DNA from: Aequorivita sp.
Lineage (GTDB): Bacteria; Bacteroidota; Bacteroidia; Flavobacteriales; Flavobacteriaceae
Reading direction: 5' to 3'
Length of the DNA: 51,109 nt
NCBI GenBank assembly: GCA_026646335.1
Contig: JAPKFY010000008.1
Coordinates: forward strand, 1-51,109
Shown here: piece after piece, positions 39,051 through 46,900 of the stretch
How the letters are laid out: the number at the start of each line of letters is the position of its first letter
Position numbering within the stretch: position 1 is the stretch's first letter
Made by a program: the position numbers and the translations under genes
Notes under the pieces: generated by a model
Database searches by the model: none
Told to the model about the DNA's origin: nothing
What the model saw: only the letters and a program-made list of their open reading frames with translations

Positions 39051-40088
39051 ATGAAATTTCCCAAAAAATATAATTTTGCAGCCTCCACCTCGCTTCTCAT
39101 TGCGTTTTGCTCAACATTGGCTATGGGCATTTTTCTATATTTTTTATTTGATTTGATTTCCGCTTGGTTGCTTCTCCTCTTTCTAGTTTTGTTTTTGCTC
39201 ACGTTTTTCATCATTCAATATCGAGTTGAGAAATTCATTTACTTCCGAATAAAAAAAATATACAAAGACGTTCGCATTCTAAACGAGAAGGATTTTCCAA
39301 AACCATCCGTAACCACTGATTTAGAAGTGCTTACCCGCGAAGTTGAGAATTATGTTAATGTCAAAAAACTTGAAATAGAAACCCTAAACATTCGCGAAAA
39401 TTACCGAAAGGAATTTATGGGAAATATTTCGCACGAACTAAAAACTCCTTTATTTACTGTGCAAAGTTATATTTTGACTTTGCTAGATGGCGCAATGAAA
39501 GATAAGGCGGTGCGTAAAGAATACTTGCGAAGAGCAAATAAAGGTGTGGAAAGGCTCATTTATATTGTGAAAGAGCTGGACATGATTTCCAAACTGGAGG
39601 TGGGAGGTCTGGTGCTGAATAAAGAAAATTTCAACGTATTGGAATTGATTAAAAATATTTTTGATTTGTTGGAAATGAAGGCTGCCAAAAAAAATATATC
39701 CCTTGTTTTTGACAAGGAATATTTTGAGGAAATAATTGTAAAAGCAGACCGGGAGCGAATTGAACAAGTGCTTACAAACCTTATAGTAAATTCTTTGAAA
39801 TATGGAAAACAAGACGGAACTACGGAGGTAAGCATTGAAAATATTGTGAAAAACAAAGTTCTGGTCCGTGTTACCGATAATGGCGAAGGAATTTTAAAAG
39901 AAAATATGCCCCGTATTTTTGAGCGTTTTTATCGCGTTGACAAAAGCGGCTCCAGAAAGGAGGGTGGAAGCGGGTTGGGCCTATCCATTGTAAAGCATAT
40001 TGTGGAAGCCCACAACGAAAAAATCTATGTGGAAAGCCAATTTGGCATTGGTTCTGAATTTTCATTCACCCTCGAAAAGGGAAAATAA
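39051..40088 (+). CDS. PhoR-like sensor histidine kinase
   Basis: A kinase of 345 residues starting at the ATG at 39051; the frame continues upstream only to a TTG inside the regulator gene. Two transmembrane helices at about 11-33 and 39-56 leave only a tiny outer loop. HisKA carries His128 in FMGNISHELKTPL; the ATPase domain has NLIVNSLKYG, DNGEGI and GGSGLGLSI. With almost no extracytoplasmic part, it probably senses the membrane or an inner partner. Its 3' end overlaps the convergent glycosyltransferase gene by 27 nt. Confidence 0.92.
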   Translation: MKFPKKYNFAASTSLLIAFCSTLAMGIFLYFLFDLISAWLLLLFLVLFLLTFFIIQYRVEKFIYFRIKKIYKDVRILNEKDFPKPSVTTDLEVLTREVENYVNVKKLEIETLNIRENYRKEFMGNISHELKTPLFTVQSYILTLLDGAMKDKAVRKEYLRRANKGVERLIYIVKELDMISKLEVGGLVLNKENFNVLELIKNIFDLLEMKAAKKNISLVFDKEYFEEIIVKADRERIEQVLTNLIVNSLKYGKQDGTTEVSIENIVKNKVLVRVTDNGEGILKENMPRIFERFYRVDKSGSRKEGGSGLGLSIVKHIVEAHNEKIYVESQFGIGSEFSFTLEKGK

Positions 40089-41129
40089 TTCCGTGAAATC
40101 TACGGGTTGTTGTGTCAAGGTTTTCAAACCCTTGTAAGCAACAATTTTGTCGAGTTTTTTCAATTTGAATTTATCCTGCCCGCAAGAAGGTACAATCCCA
40201 AGGTTTTTTAAGCGACTTGCCAAATATTCCTGTTCGTATTGTCCCGGAGTTGGAATGAAAAACGCTTTTTTTTCAAGTATCGCTAAATCCATAATTGTAG
40301 TGTATCCGGAGCGGGAAATAACAACTTCGCTTTTGTTTATGGTGTCTTCAAGCTCGTTGCTTTTTATAAAGTTCACCATTTTTATGTTTTCGAAATTTCC
40401 CCACTTTTGTTCTTTTTCAACAATTCCGCGGACCATTAAAATCTTGTTTTCGCTTTTTTTCAATGACTCCTTCAATTTTTCTTCCAAAATAGTTCGCTGT
40501 GGTTCGGGACCTGAAAGCAAAACCAAGATGTCTATGGTTTTTGGGACTTCCTTTTTTTTCATTCGGCTTAAAACCCCGATGTATTTTATTGGAAATGGCT
40601 CCCCCGTTAAATGGCCTAGTTTTCCACTGAGGTTCATCAGCACGTCATCAGAATCTGGCACCCAGCAAGCATCAAATTTCGCAATGATATTTTGGTGTAT
40701 TTTACTGCTGAAGTAGGAAGTGCTCCCCGTTAAAACGTTCAATTGGTGCGTAATAAAAACGGAAGGTATTTTTGAATCTCTCAAGCCAAATCGGTTGTCA
40801 CTTATAATTCCATGGATTTTTCCTTCAGCAACGAGATGCTTTACAATTCGTTTTTCAGCAGCAATTGTTCTTTGAATTTGAGGAAGTTTCAACAGGATTT
40901 TCCATTTAAAATAGCCGCCTTTTTTAGGATATGTAATATTGTATGAAGGCAATTCCAAAGATTCCAATTCGGGAAATTCTTTTTGAAGAAGCAAGAGAGC
41001 AGCCCCGTCTGAAGCTATCATAACCTCAAATTTATGGTCAAGCAATGCGCGAATTATAGGAATACAGCGCGTAGCGTGTCCCAACCCCCAATGCAAGGAA
41101 GCAACTAATATCGTTTTCTTTTTCAGCAT
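40062..41129 (-). CDS. MurG-like glycosyltransferase
   Basis: A 355-residue enzyme of the GT-B fold, similar to MurG/GT28. The N-terminal motif SLHWGLGHATRCIPIIRAL matches the acceptor-side Gly-rich loop; the C-terminal half has VVISRSGYTTIMDLAILEKKAFFIPTPGQYEQEYLA, the donor nucleotide-sugar site. It is not MurG itself, which normally sits in the murein cluster. The substrate is unknown; a role in glycolipid or capsule synthesis is possible. Its start lies 5 nt after a perfect -7, so its mRNA may be leaderless; its 3' end overlaps the kinase gene by 27 nt. Confidence 0.87.
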   Translation of the reverse strand: MLKKKTILVASLHWGLGHATRCIPIIRALLDHKFEVMIASDGAALLLLQKEFPELESLELPSYNITYPKKGGYFKWKILLKLPQIQRTIAAEKRIVKHLVAEGKIHGIISDNRFGLRDSKIPSVFITHQLNVLTGSTSYFSSKIHQNIIAKFDACWVPDSDDVLMNLSGKLGHLTGEPFPIKYIGVLSRMKKKEVPKTIDILVLLSGPEPQRTILEEKLKESLKKSENKILMVRGIVEKEQKWGNFENIKMVNFIKSNELEDTINKSEVVISRSGYTTIMDLAILEKKAFFIPTPGQYEQEYLASRLKNLGIVPSCGQDKFKLKKLDKIVAYKGLKTLTQQPVDFTELFSLFEGE

Positions 41130-41134
41130 AAAAA

Positions 41135-41142
41135 CAAAGGTA
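41135..41142 (-). promoter_or_regulatory. -7 element of the MurG-like gene
   Basis: Reads TACCTTTG on the minus strand. Only five Ts separate it from the ATG at 41129, so transcription would begin at the start codon. Confidence 0.55.
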
Positions 41143-41149
41143 GCAATAA

Positions 41150-41179
41150 TTGCTGCGGTAGTATATTTCCTTAATTTTA
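41150..41179 (+). promoter_or_regulatory. Promoter of trmB
   Basis: TTG at 41150-41152, a 19-bp spacer, then TAATTTTA at 41172-41179 (last base differs from TAnnTTTG). The start TTG at 41195 follows by 15 nt. Confidence 0.5.
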
Positions 41180-41194
41180 CCGAAAATTTAAATT

Positions 41195-41869
41195 TTGGGA
41201 AGCAAAAACAAACTGAGACGCTTTAGGGAAAATGAAACTTTTTCAAACGTCGTGCAGCCTTCACGCGAGGAAGTATTGAGCGATGCGTTGAAATTAAAAG
41301 GAAATTGGCGCAAAAATTTCTTCAAAAACAACAATCCCTTGGTTTTGGAATTGGGCTGTGGCAAAGGAGAATACTCCGTGAACCTTGCAAAAGCATATCC
41401 CGAAATGAATTTTTTGGGAATAGACATTAAAGGTGCCCGTTTTTGGCGTGGGGCAAAAATCGCTTTGGAGGAAAACCTAAATAACGTAGGTTTTTTACGT
41501 ACCCAAATTGAACTCGTGGACCACATTTTTGAAGAAAATGAAGTAGATGAAATTTGGGTCACCTTTCCAGATCCACAAATTAAATACAAGCGCACCAAAC
41601 ATCGTTTGACGAATGAAGACTTTCTTAAGAAATATAAAAAAATCCTAAAACCAGATGGGTTTGTTCACCTAAAAACCGATAGTGAATTTATGCACGGCTA
41701 CACCCTTGGCCTGCTGCATGGTTTGGGCGAAAATATTGAATACGCACACCACGATGTTTACGGCAGCCAAGGCGCGCCAGAGGCGGTAACCAATATTCAG
41801 ACTTTTTATGAGAAGCAATATCTTGAAATTGGCAAGAAGATAACTTACATTCGGTTTAAATTCCGTTAG
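41195..41869 (+). CDS. trmB: tRNA (guanine-N7-)-methyltransferase
   Basis: TrmB makes m7G46 in tRNAs using S-adenosylmethionine. The 224-residue protein has the SAM loop LELGCGKGEYS (about 49-59) and the family segment DEIWVTFPDPQIKYKRTKHR. The initiation codon is TTG (GSKNKLRRF follows), which matches the usual N-terminus of flavobacterial TrmB; no ATG precedes it in frame. It is separated by 38 nt from the LysE-type gene. Confidence 0.95.
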   Translation: MGSKNKLRRFRENETFSNVVQPSREEVLSDALKLKGNWRKNFFKNNNPLVLELGCGKGEYSVNLAKAYPEMNFLGIDIKGARFWRGAKIALEENLNNVGFLRTQIELVDHIFEENEVDEIWVTFPDPQIKYKRTKHRLTNEDFLKKYKKILKPDGFVHLKTDSEFMHGYTLGLLHGLGENIEYAHHDVYGSQGAPEAVTNIQTFYEKQYLEIGKKITYIRFKFR

Positions 41870-41907
41870 TTAGAAATTCAGTATATTCACAGAAATAACC
41901 GCCCTAA

Positions 41908-42534
41908 ATGGCACTATTTTACAATTTACTTATAGGTTTTCTAGGTTCATTTATCGGTGTGCTTCCTCCGGGTTTGATAAATATGTATACCGCAAAAATA
42001 AGTATGAAAGAGGGTAGGAAAAGAGCCTTTCTTTTTTCGATTGGGGTTTGCATTACGGTGATGCTTCAAACTTATATTGCGCTTATTCTTGCCCGTTATA
42101 TCGGAAAGCATCCAGATGTGGTTAGAATGCTTCAAAAAGTGGCCTTGGGTATATTTATCAGTCTTACGATTTACTTCATATTTATAGCGAAGGATACCCG
42201 TAGGGAAATCCGTGATCACAATGAAAATTCCAAAAGAAACCGCTTCTTTTTGGGAATTTTTATCGCAATGCTAAACATTTTGCCAATTCCATATTGGATC
42301 TATCTAAGCATAACTTTTTCGACATTTGGGGTGTTTTCTTTTTCACAACTCGGGCTTTTAATAACTGTAATCGCTTCTGGAGTAGGTACTTATGCTAGTT
42401 TGGCTCTATATGTGCAATTTTTTAGGCCGAAAGAACATTCGCATAAGCTAAGCCTTAATATGAATTATGTTATAGGTCTTGTTACCGCTGCTATTTCGGT
42501 AATTACTTTACTGAAAATTTTAAAGGAATTTTAA
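41908..42534 (+). CDS. LysE/RhtB-family amino-acid exporter
   Basis: A 208-residue inner-membrane protein with about six helices. The N-terminus GFLGSFIGVLPPGLINMYTAKIS is the LysE family signature (with a PPG where LysE has PGP). The family exports amino acids or related metabolites; the substrate is unknown. It ends 2 nt before the alkyltransferase-like gene, so the two may be co-transcribed. Confidence 0.9.
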   Translation: MALFYNLLIGFLGSFIGVLPPGLINMYTAKISMKEGRKRAFLFSIGVCITVMLQTYIALILARYIGKHPDVVRMLQKVALGIFISLTIYFIFIAKDTRREIRDHNENSKRNRFFLGIFIAMLNILPIPYWIYLSITFSTFGVFSFSQLGLLITVIASGVGTYASLALYVQFFRPKEHSHKLSLNMNYVIGLVTAAISVITLLKILKEF

Positions 42535-42536
42535 AG

Positions 42537-42860
42537 ATGTCCAACGAAGGTTTTTTCGAAAAAGTCTATCAAGTAGCGGCACTTATTCCCTACGGAAGGG
42601 TTACTTCTTATGGTGCAATCGCAAAGTATTTAGGCGCTACCGGAAGTGCCCGTATGGTAGGTTGGGCAATGAACGGAAGTGTAAACAAAGACGTTCCTGC
42701 ACACCGGGTTGTAAACCGAAATGGATTGCTCACGGGGAAACACCATTTTCAGGGTACAAACTTGATGCAACAGCTTCTGGAAAGTGAGGGCATTGAAGTA
42801 GTTGAGAACAAGGTTCAAAATTTTGAAAAATATTTTTGGGACCCTATGAAGGAGCTTTGA
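42537..42860 (+). CDS. Alkyltransferase-like protein (ATL)
   Basis: A 107-residue member of the MGMT/alkyltransferase family. In true O6-alkylguanine transferases the acceptor motif is P-C-H-R; here it is P-A-H-R (VPAHRVVNRNG, residues 53-63), so it cannot accept the alkyl group. Such ATL proteins bind alkylated guanine, flip it out with the Arg finger (SARMVGWAM, Arg39) and direct the lesion to nucleotide-excision repair. Length matches the ATL family exactly. It lies 2 nt after the LysE-type gene. Confidence 0.92.
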   Translation: MSNEGFFEKVYQVAALIPYGRVTSYGAIAKYLGATGSARMVGWAMNGSVNKDVPAHRVVNRNGLLTGKHHFQGTNLMQQLLESEGIEVVENKVQNFEKYFWDPMKEL

Positions 42861-42861
42861 A

Positions 42862-42890
42862 AAGGAAAATCCCAAATACCAAAAGGAATA
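42862..42890. repeat. AATCCCAAATACC-type word repeat
   Basis: Words of the type AAATCCCAAATACCAAA, found again in reverse orientation at 48850-48950. Lies just after the ATL stop in a 189-nt gap that otherwise holds only the Mrp promoter. Confidence 0.4.
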
Positions 42891-43006
42891 CTTCGAAAAT
42901 TAAAGCAGTAGTATTTTCTATTTTTTTTAAAATTTACAAATAATTAGGATATAATTTCAACCAAACTTACTGCGAGCAGCCACTGTGTACTGCCAACTTA
43001 TTTTAG

Positions 43007-43014
43007 TATATTTG
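43007..43014 (+). promoter_or_regulatory. -7 element of the mrp operon
   Basis: TATATTTG, a perfect -7, 35 nt before the ATG of mrp. No good TTG at -33. Confidence 0.6.
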
Positions 43015-43049
43015 CACTTTAGAATGAATCTAAATATTGTGATAAAAAA

Positions 43050-44189
43050 ATGAGCATTTCAAAACAAGATATCCTTCAAGCCCTTGAAACCATTACAGTT
43101 TCAGGTGAAGGAAGAAATATGGTAGAGAGTGGTGCTGTGCAGAATGTTGTGACTTTTGCAGACGAAATTATCGTGGATCTGAAACTTTCCACACCGGCAC
43201 TTCACATAAAAAAACGCACTGAGGCAGATATTGTCAAAACCATTCACGAAAAAGTGGATGCCAATGCCAAAGTACAAGTAAATATTAAGGTTGAGGCTCC
43301 TGCAAAACCTCAAAACCCGAATTTGATAAAAGGGAAACCCATTCCCGGGATTCAAAATATAATAGCCGTAGCTTCCGGAAAAGGAGGTGTCGGTAAATCA
43401 ACGGTGGCGGCAAATTTGGCGGTTACGCTTTCCAAAATGGGTTTCAAGGTTGGAATTTTAGATGCTGATATTTACGGCCCCTCCATCCCGATTATGTTTG
43501 ACGTTGCAATGGAAAAGCCACTTTCGGTAAACATTGGCGGCAAAAGCAAAATGAAGCCCGTTGAAAACTACGGAATAAAAATTCTTTCCATCGGCTTTTT
43601 CACCCAACCCGACCAAGCCGTAATCTGGCGTGGACCAATGGCCGCCAAAGCATTGAACCAACTCATTTTTGATGCTGCTTGGGGCGAATTGGACTTTATG
43701 CTGATAGACCTTCCACCGGGAACAGGTGATATTCATTTAAGTATTATGCAGTCATTGCCAATCACTGGAGCGGTGGTGGTCAGTACGCCACAAACCGTCG
43801 CTTTGGCCGATGCTCGAAAAGGTGTAGCAATGTTCAGGCAGGAAAACATAGATGTTCCTGTTTTGGGAATCATCGAGAACATGGCATATTTCACGCCTGC
43901 TGAGCTTCCAGAAAATAAATACTATATCTTTGGGAAAGAGGGTGCTAAACATTTAGCTGAAGATTTGGACGTTCCATTTTTAGGCGAAGTGCCATTGGTG
44001 CAAAGCATTCGCGAAGCGGGTGATGCAGGAAGGCCAGCAGCGCTGCAAACAGCAACGCAAATTGAAGAAGCTTTTGAAGCAATTACTAGAAATGTAGTTG
44101 AGGAAACAGTTCGCAGAAACGAAAATCTTCCGCCAACGGCAGCTATAAAAATTACAACAATGGCAGGTTGCAGCGCCGTAAAAAAATAA
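43050..44189 (+). CDS. mrp: Mrp/ApbC-type iron-sulfur carrier ATPase
   Basis: A 379-residue Mrp/NBP35 P-loop ATPase that carries Fe-S clusters to apoproteins. An N-terminal MIP18-like (DUF59) domain covers about 1-90; the deviant Walker A is SGKGGVGKST (109-118), with switch segments DADIYGPSIP and IDLPPGTGD. The usual C-terminal CxxC that bridges the cluster in a dimer is missing: the region reads FTPAELPENKYYIF, and the only cysteine is in the last nine residues (GCSAVKK). The same lack occurs, as I recall, in other Bacteroidota Mrp proteins. It starts the cluster of NifU-like, reductase and ferredoxin genes. Confidence 0.94.
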   Translation: MSISKQDILQALETITVSGEGRNMVESGAVQNVVTFADEIIVDLKLSTPALHIKKRTEADIVKTIHEKVDANAKVQVNIKVEAPAKPQNPNLIKGKPIPGIQNIIAVASGKGGVGKSTVAANLAVTLSKMGFKVGILDADIYGPSIPIMFDVAMEKPLSVNIGGKSKMKPVENYGIKILSIGFFTQPDQAVIWRGPMAAKALNQLIFDAAWGELDFMLIDLPPGTGDIHLSIMQSLPITGAVVVSTPQTVALADARKGVAMFRQENIDVPVLGIIENMAYFTPAELPENKYYIFGKEGAKHLAEDLDVPFLGEVPLVQSIREAGDAGRPAALQTATQIEEAFEAITRNVVEETVRRNENLPPTAAIKITTMAGCSAVKK

Positions 44190-44190
44190 T

Positions 44191-44427
44191 ATGACAACCC
44201 AGGAACTAACAACAAAAGTAGAAGAAGCATTAGACGAGATCCGTCCATTTTTGCAGAACGATGGAGGCGATATTTCGCTTGTTTCCATTGAAGAAGGCAA
44301 AGTAGTGAACGTTCAGTTGCAAGGAGCTTGCGTTGGCTGTTCCGTAAACCAAATGACGTTAAAGAGCGGTGTGGAAATGACTATTAAAAAGTATGCTCCT
44401 CAAATTGAAAAAGTAGTAAGTGTTTAG
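44191..44427 (+). CDS. NifU C-terminal-domain iron-sulfur scaffold
   Basis: A 78-residue protein made of the NifU C-terminal (Nfu) domain alone. The cluster motif is GACVGCSVNQMTLKSG, with Cys47 and Cys50. Such proteins deliver [4Fe-4S] or [2Fe-2S] clusters. It starts 1 nt after mrp and is certainly in its operon. Confidence 0.95.
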   Translation: MTTQELTTKVEEALDEIRPFLQNDGGDISLVSIEEGKVVNVQLQGACVGCSVNQMTLKSGVEMTIKKYAPQIEKVVSV

Positions 44428-44431
44428 CAAC

Positions 44432-44452
44432 AATGACAACCGTCATTTTTTT
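44432..44452 (+). terminator. Hairpin between the NifU-like and reductase genes
   Basis: AATGAC pairs with GTCATT (6 bp, 4-nt loop) followed by a run of Ts. Located 5 nt after the NifU stop and 49 nt before the reductase ATG, it may end the mrp-nifU transcript or act as a partial attenuator. Confidence 0.65.
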
Positions 44453-44500
44453 AACTCAATTTCAAAACTATTTTTGAACCCAATAAAGAAATAGTCTTTC

Positions 44501-45553
44501 ATGATAAAAACGGATATTCTCATCATCGGCGCAGGACCTACGGGTCTTTTTACGGTTTTTGAAGCAGGATTGCTTAAATTGAAATGTCATTTGATTGATG
44601 CACTTCCGCAAGCTGGTGGACAGTGTGCAGAAATATATCCTAAGAAGCCTATATACGATATTCCCGGCTTTCCAGAAATATTAGCTGGCGATTTGGTAAG
44701 CAATTTGATGAAGCAGATTGAGCCATTTCAGCCCGGCTTCACTTTGGGTGAACGTGCGGATACGATTGAAAAATTAGATGACGGTTCTTTCATCGTCACC
44801 ACAGATAAAGGCACAAAACATCACGCCCCAATAGTCGCCATTGCAGGTGGCTTGGGAAGTTTTGAACCGCGAAAGCCCCCAATTCCCAATCTTTCCACAT
44901 TTGAAGATAAAGGTGTGGAATACATTATCCGCGATCCTGAATTGTATCGAAATAAAAATGTCGTTATTTCTGGCGGTGGTGATTCTGCTCTTGATTGGAG
45001 TATTTTCTTGACAGACGTTGCAAAGAGTGTAACACTCATTCACCGAAGAAATGAATTCCGTGGTGCATTGGACAGCGTTGAAAAAGTTCAGGAACTAAAA
45101 AATCTTGGAAAGATTGAACTGATAACTCCTGCTGAAGTAATTGGTTTGGTTGGAAATAATAGTCTTGAAGAAGTAGTAATAAAACAAGGTGCTGCCATTT
45201 TCAATCGAGAGTGCGACCATTTTATTCCTTTGTTCGGATTATCTCCAAAGTTAGGCCCAATAGCTGATTGGGGACTTGAAATTGAAAAAAACGCGATTAA
45301 AGTTGACAATTCTTTAGATTATCAAACAAACATTCCCGGAATCTATGCCATTGGCGACGTAAACACATATCCTGGAAAATTGAAGCTAATTCTCTGTGGT
45401 TTTCACGAAGCTACGTTGATGTGCCAAAGTGCCTACCAACGAATATTCCCAGATAAACGGTATGTAATGAAATACACCACCGTTGGGGGTGTGGAAGGTT
45501 TTGACGGCAGTAAAAAAGAAGCGCCCAAAGCAGTAATTAAGTCAATTGATTAA
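44501..45553 (+). CDS. Ferredoxin-NADP reductase (type 2, YumC-like)
   Basis: A 350-residue flavoprotein of the thioredoxin-reductase-like FNR type. FAD motif LIIGAGPTGLFTVFEAG; NADPH motif VVISGGGDSALDWSIF; C-terminal FAD-binding segment PGIYAIGDVNTYPGKLKLI. There is no CxxC redox pair as in thioredoxin reductase, so it passes electrons to a ferredoxin or flavodoxin. The ferredoxin gene 3 nt downstream is the natural partner. Confidence 0.95.
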   Translation: MIKTDILIIGAGPTGLFTVFEAGLLKLKCHLIDALPQAGGQCAEIYPKKPIYDIPGFPEILAGDLVSNLMKQIEPFQPGFTLGERADTIEKLDDGSFIVTTDKGTKHHAPIVAIAGGLGSFEPRKPPIPNLSTFEDKGVEYIIRDPELYRNKNVVISGGGDSALDWSIFLTDVAKSVTLIHRRNEFRGALDSVEKVQELKNLGKIELITPAEVIGLVGNNSLEEVVIKQGAAIFNRECDHFIPLFGLSPKLGPIADWGLEIEKNAIKVDNSLDYQTNIPGIYAIGDVNTYPGKLKLILCGFHEATLMCQSAYQRIFPDKRYVMKYTTVGGVEGFDGSKKEAPKAVIKSID

Positions 45554-45556
45554 TAG

Positions 45557-45886
45557 ATGACTGACATCAAAATTACAATCACTGATCGCCTAGGAGTGAA
45601 ACACGAAGTTGAAGCCCCAACAGATATGAATATGAACCTTATGGAAATAGTTCGTTCCTACGAATTGGCGCCAGAGGGAACCATCGGTATCTGTGGTGGA
45701 ATGGCGATGTGCGCATCTTGCCAGTGTTATGTTCTAAGTGAACACGAGCTACCTGAAATGAGCTATGATGAAGATTTGATGCTTGCCGAAGCCTTTAATG
45801 TGAAAGACAATAGCCGCCTTGGCTGCCAGATTTTTATAAAAGAAGAACTCGATGGATTGGAAGTAGAATTGGCTCCTGAAGTTTAA
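45557..45886 (+). CDS. Adrenodoxin-type 2Fe-2S ferredoxin
   Basis: A 109-residue [2Fe-2S] ferredoxin. Cluster ligands follow the adrenodoxin spacing: Cys46, Cys52 and Cys55 in ICGGMAMCASCQC, and Cys90 in RLGCQI. Such ferredoxins supply electrons for Fe-S cluster assembly (Isc-type) or P450s. Its place directly after a ferredoxin reductase, and after Mrp and NifU-like proteins, supports an electron-supply role in cluster assembly; this is inference. Confidence 0.94.
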   Translation: MTDIKITITDRLGVKHEVEAPTDMNMNLMEIVRSYELAPEGTIGICGGMAMCASCQCYVLSEHELPEMSYDEDLMLAEAFNVKDNSRLGCQIFIKEELDGLEVELAPEV

Positions 45887-45920
45887 GGAACTGTTTTTAT
45901 AAGTTTACAATACTAAAGAA

Positions 45921-46817
45921 CTATTCAGTTTTATAATCAATCAACTTTTGTGGCCCTTCAAGCAATACGCGTTGAACTTTCAGCGTACCATCTTCCGTAG
46001 TAGAAATCTGCCATTTTATCAATGAAATCTCGCCATTTTCTATTTCCAAACCGGTAATGCTTCTTGGATGCACGCAGCTTCCATCGTTAAAAAAAGCAAT
46101 ATCTCCTGGTTCCGGAAAACGCGGTCTATGTGTGTGGCCAATGATGGTAAAAATATTTTTGTTTTCAACAATCCAACGTTTTGTCCTTCTTTCAACCTTG
46201 ATGAGTTCTTTGTAATTTTTTGCTGGGCTTGTAGGGTCGCCAATACCGAAAATCTGTAATTGCCGCCAAAGCACCCGTACCATAAAACGGTTGAATTTCC
46301 AACCTACATAATTCATCCAATCAGCTTGGTGGCCGTGCATCATGAAAATTTCCTGTTGGCTGGTTTCATGTTTTAAAATTAACCCTTCTGTAAACTCGAT
46401 TCCAGGGAAAAGTGGCGCATCTTTTCCGGTTATTTTATCAAAATAGCTGAATAGATGTTTTTCAACGTATCTTTTGTTTTTATAGACCATGTCATGGTTG
46501 CCCATTAATCTATAGAGCCTTCCTTCGTTGAAATAAAGTTTCATCAAAGCGTAAACATTTTGATGGGCTTCAAAAATATCTTTGAAAAAGGTATTTTCCC
46601 AAAGTTCGTCGCCATCGCCAATTTCACAATAGGTAAATCCGTTCTTATAGTAATCCTGGAGCGCGTGAAAGTAGATGTTTCTGTTGTTGGCGAAATCGTC
46701 TGCAAAACTGTTGTCGCCACGGTGACAATCACTGAAAATTACAAATTTTGAAGTGTCATTAAAAGTAATCCGGCGTGCAGATTGGTAAGCTCTGGAAATT
46801 CTTTTAAATGAGGACAT
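45921..46817 (-). CDS. Calcineurin-type metallophosphoesterase
   Basis: A 298-residue phosphoesterase with the five metal motifs in order: FSDCHRGD (Asp30, His32), GDGDE, GNHD, HGHQ and GHTH. The rest of the sequence does not indicate its substrate; UDP-diacylglucosamine hydrolase and nucleotidases are relatives. It lies between the ferredoxin and the acyl-CoA dehydrogenase gene, on the minus strand. No signal peptide, so cytoplasmic. Confidence 0.9.
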   Translation of the reverse strand: MSSFKRISRAYQSARRITFNDTSKFVIFSDCHRGDNSFADDFANNRNIYFHALQDYYKNGFTYCEIGDGDELWENTFFKDIFEAHQNVYALMKLYFNEGRLYRLMGNHDMVYKNKRYVEKHLFSYFDKITGKDAPLFPGIEFTEGLILKHETSQQEIFMMHGHQADWMNYVGWKFNRFMVRVLWRQLQIFGIGDPTSPAKNYKELIKVERRTKRWIVENKNIFTIIGHTHRPRFPEPGDIAFFNDGSCVHPRSITGLEIENGEISLIKWQISTTEDGTLKVQRVLLEGPQKLIDYKTE

Positions 46818-46833
46818 TGTTGAAAATTTTAAA

Positions 46834-46877
46834 CCGCGAATTCACGAATATACTATAAAATATTCGTGAATTCGCGG
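46834..46877. repeat. Perfect 18-bp inverted repeat with T-run
   Basis: CCGCGAATTCACGAATAT (46834-46851) matches its reverse complement at 46860-46877, with an 8-nt loop; six Ts follow on the plus strand and three on the minus strand. It lies between two minus-strand genes and could end the acyl-CoA dehydrogenase transcript, though the minus-strand T-run is short. Confidence 0.75.
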
Positions 46878-46900
46878 CTTTTTTAAAGATGTCCTTCGGT

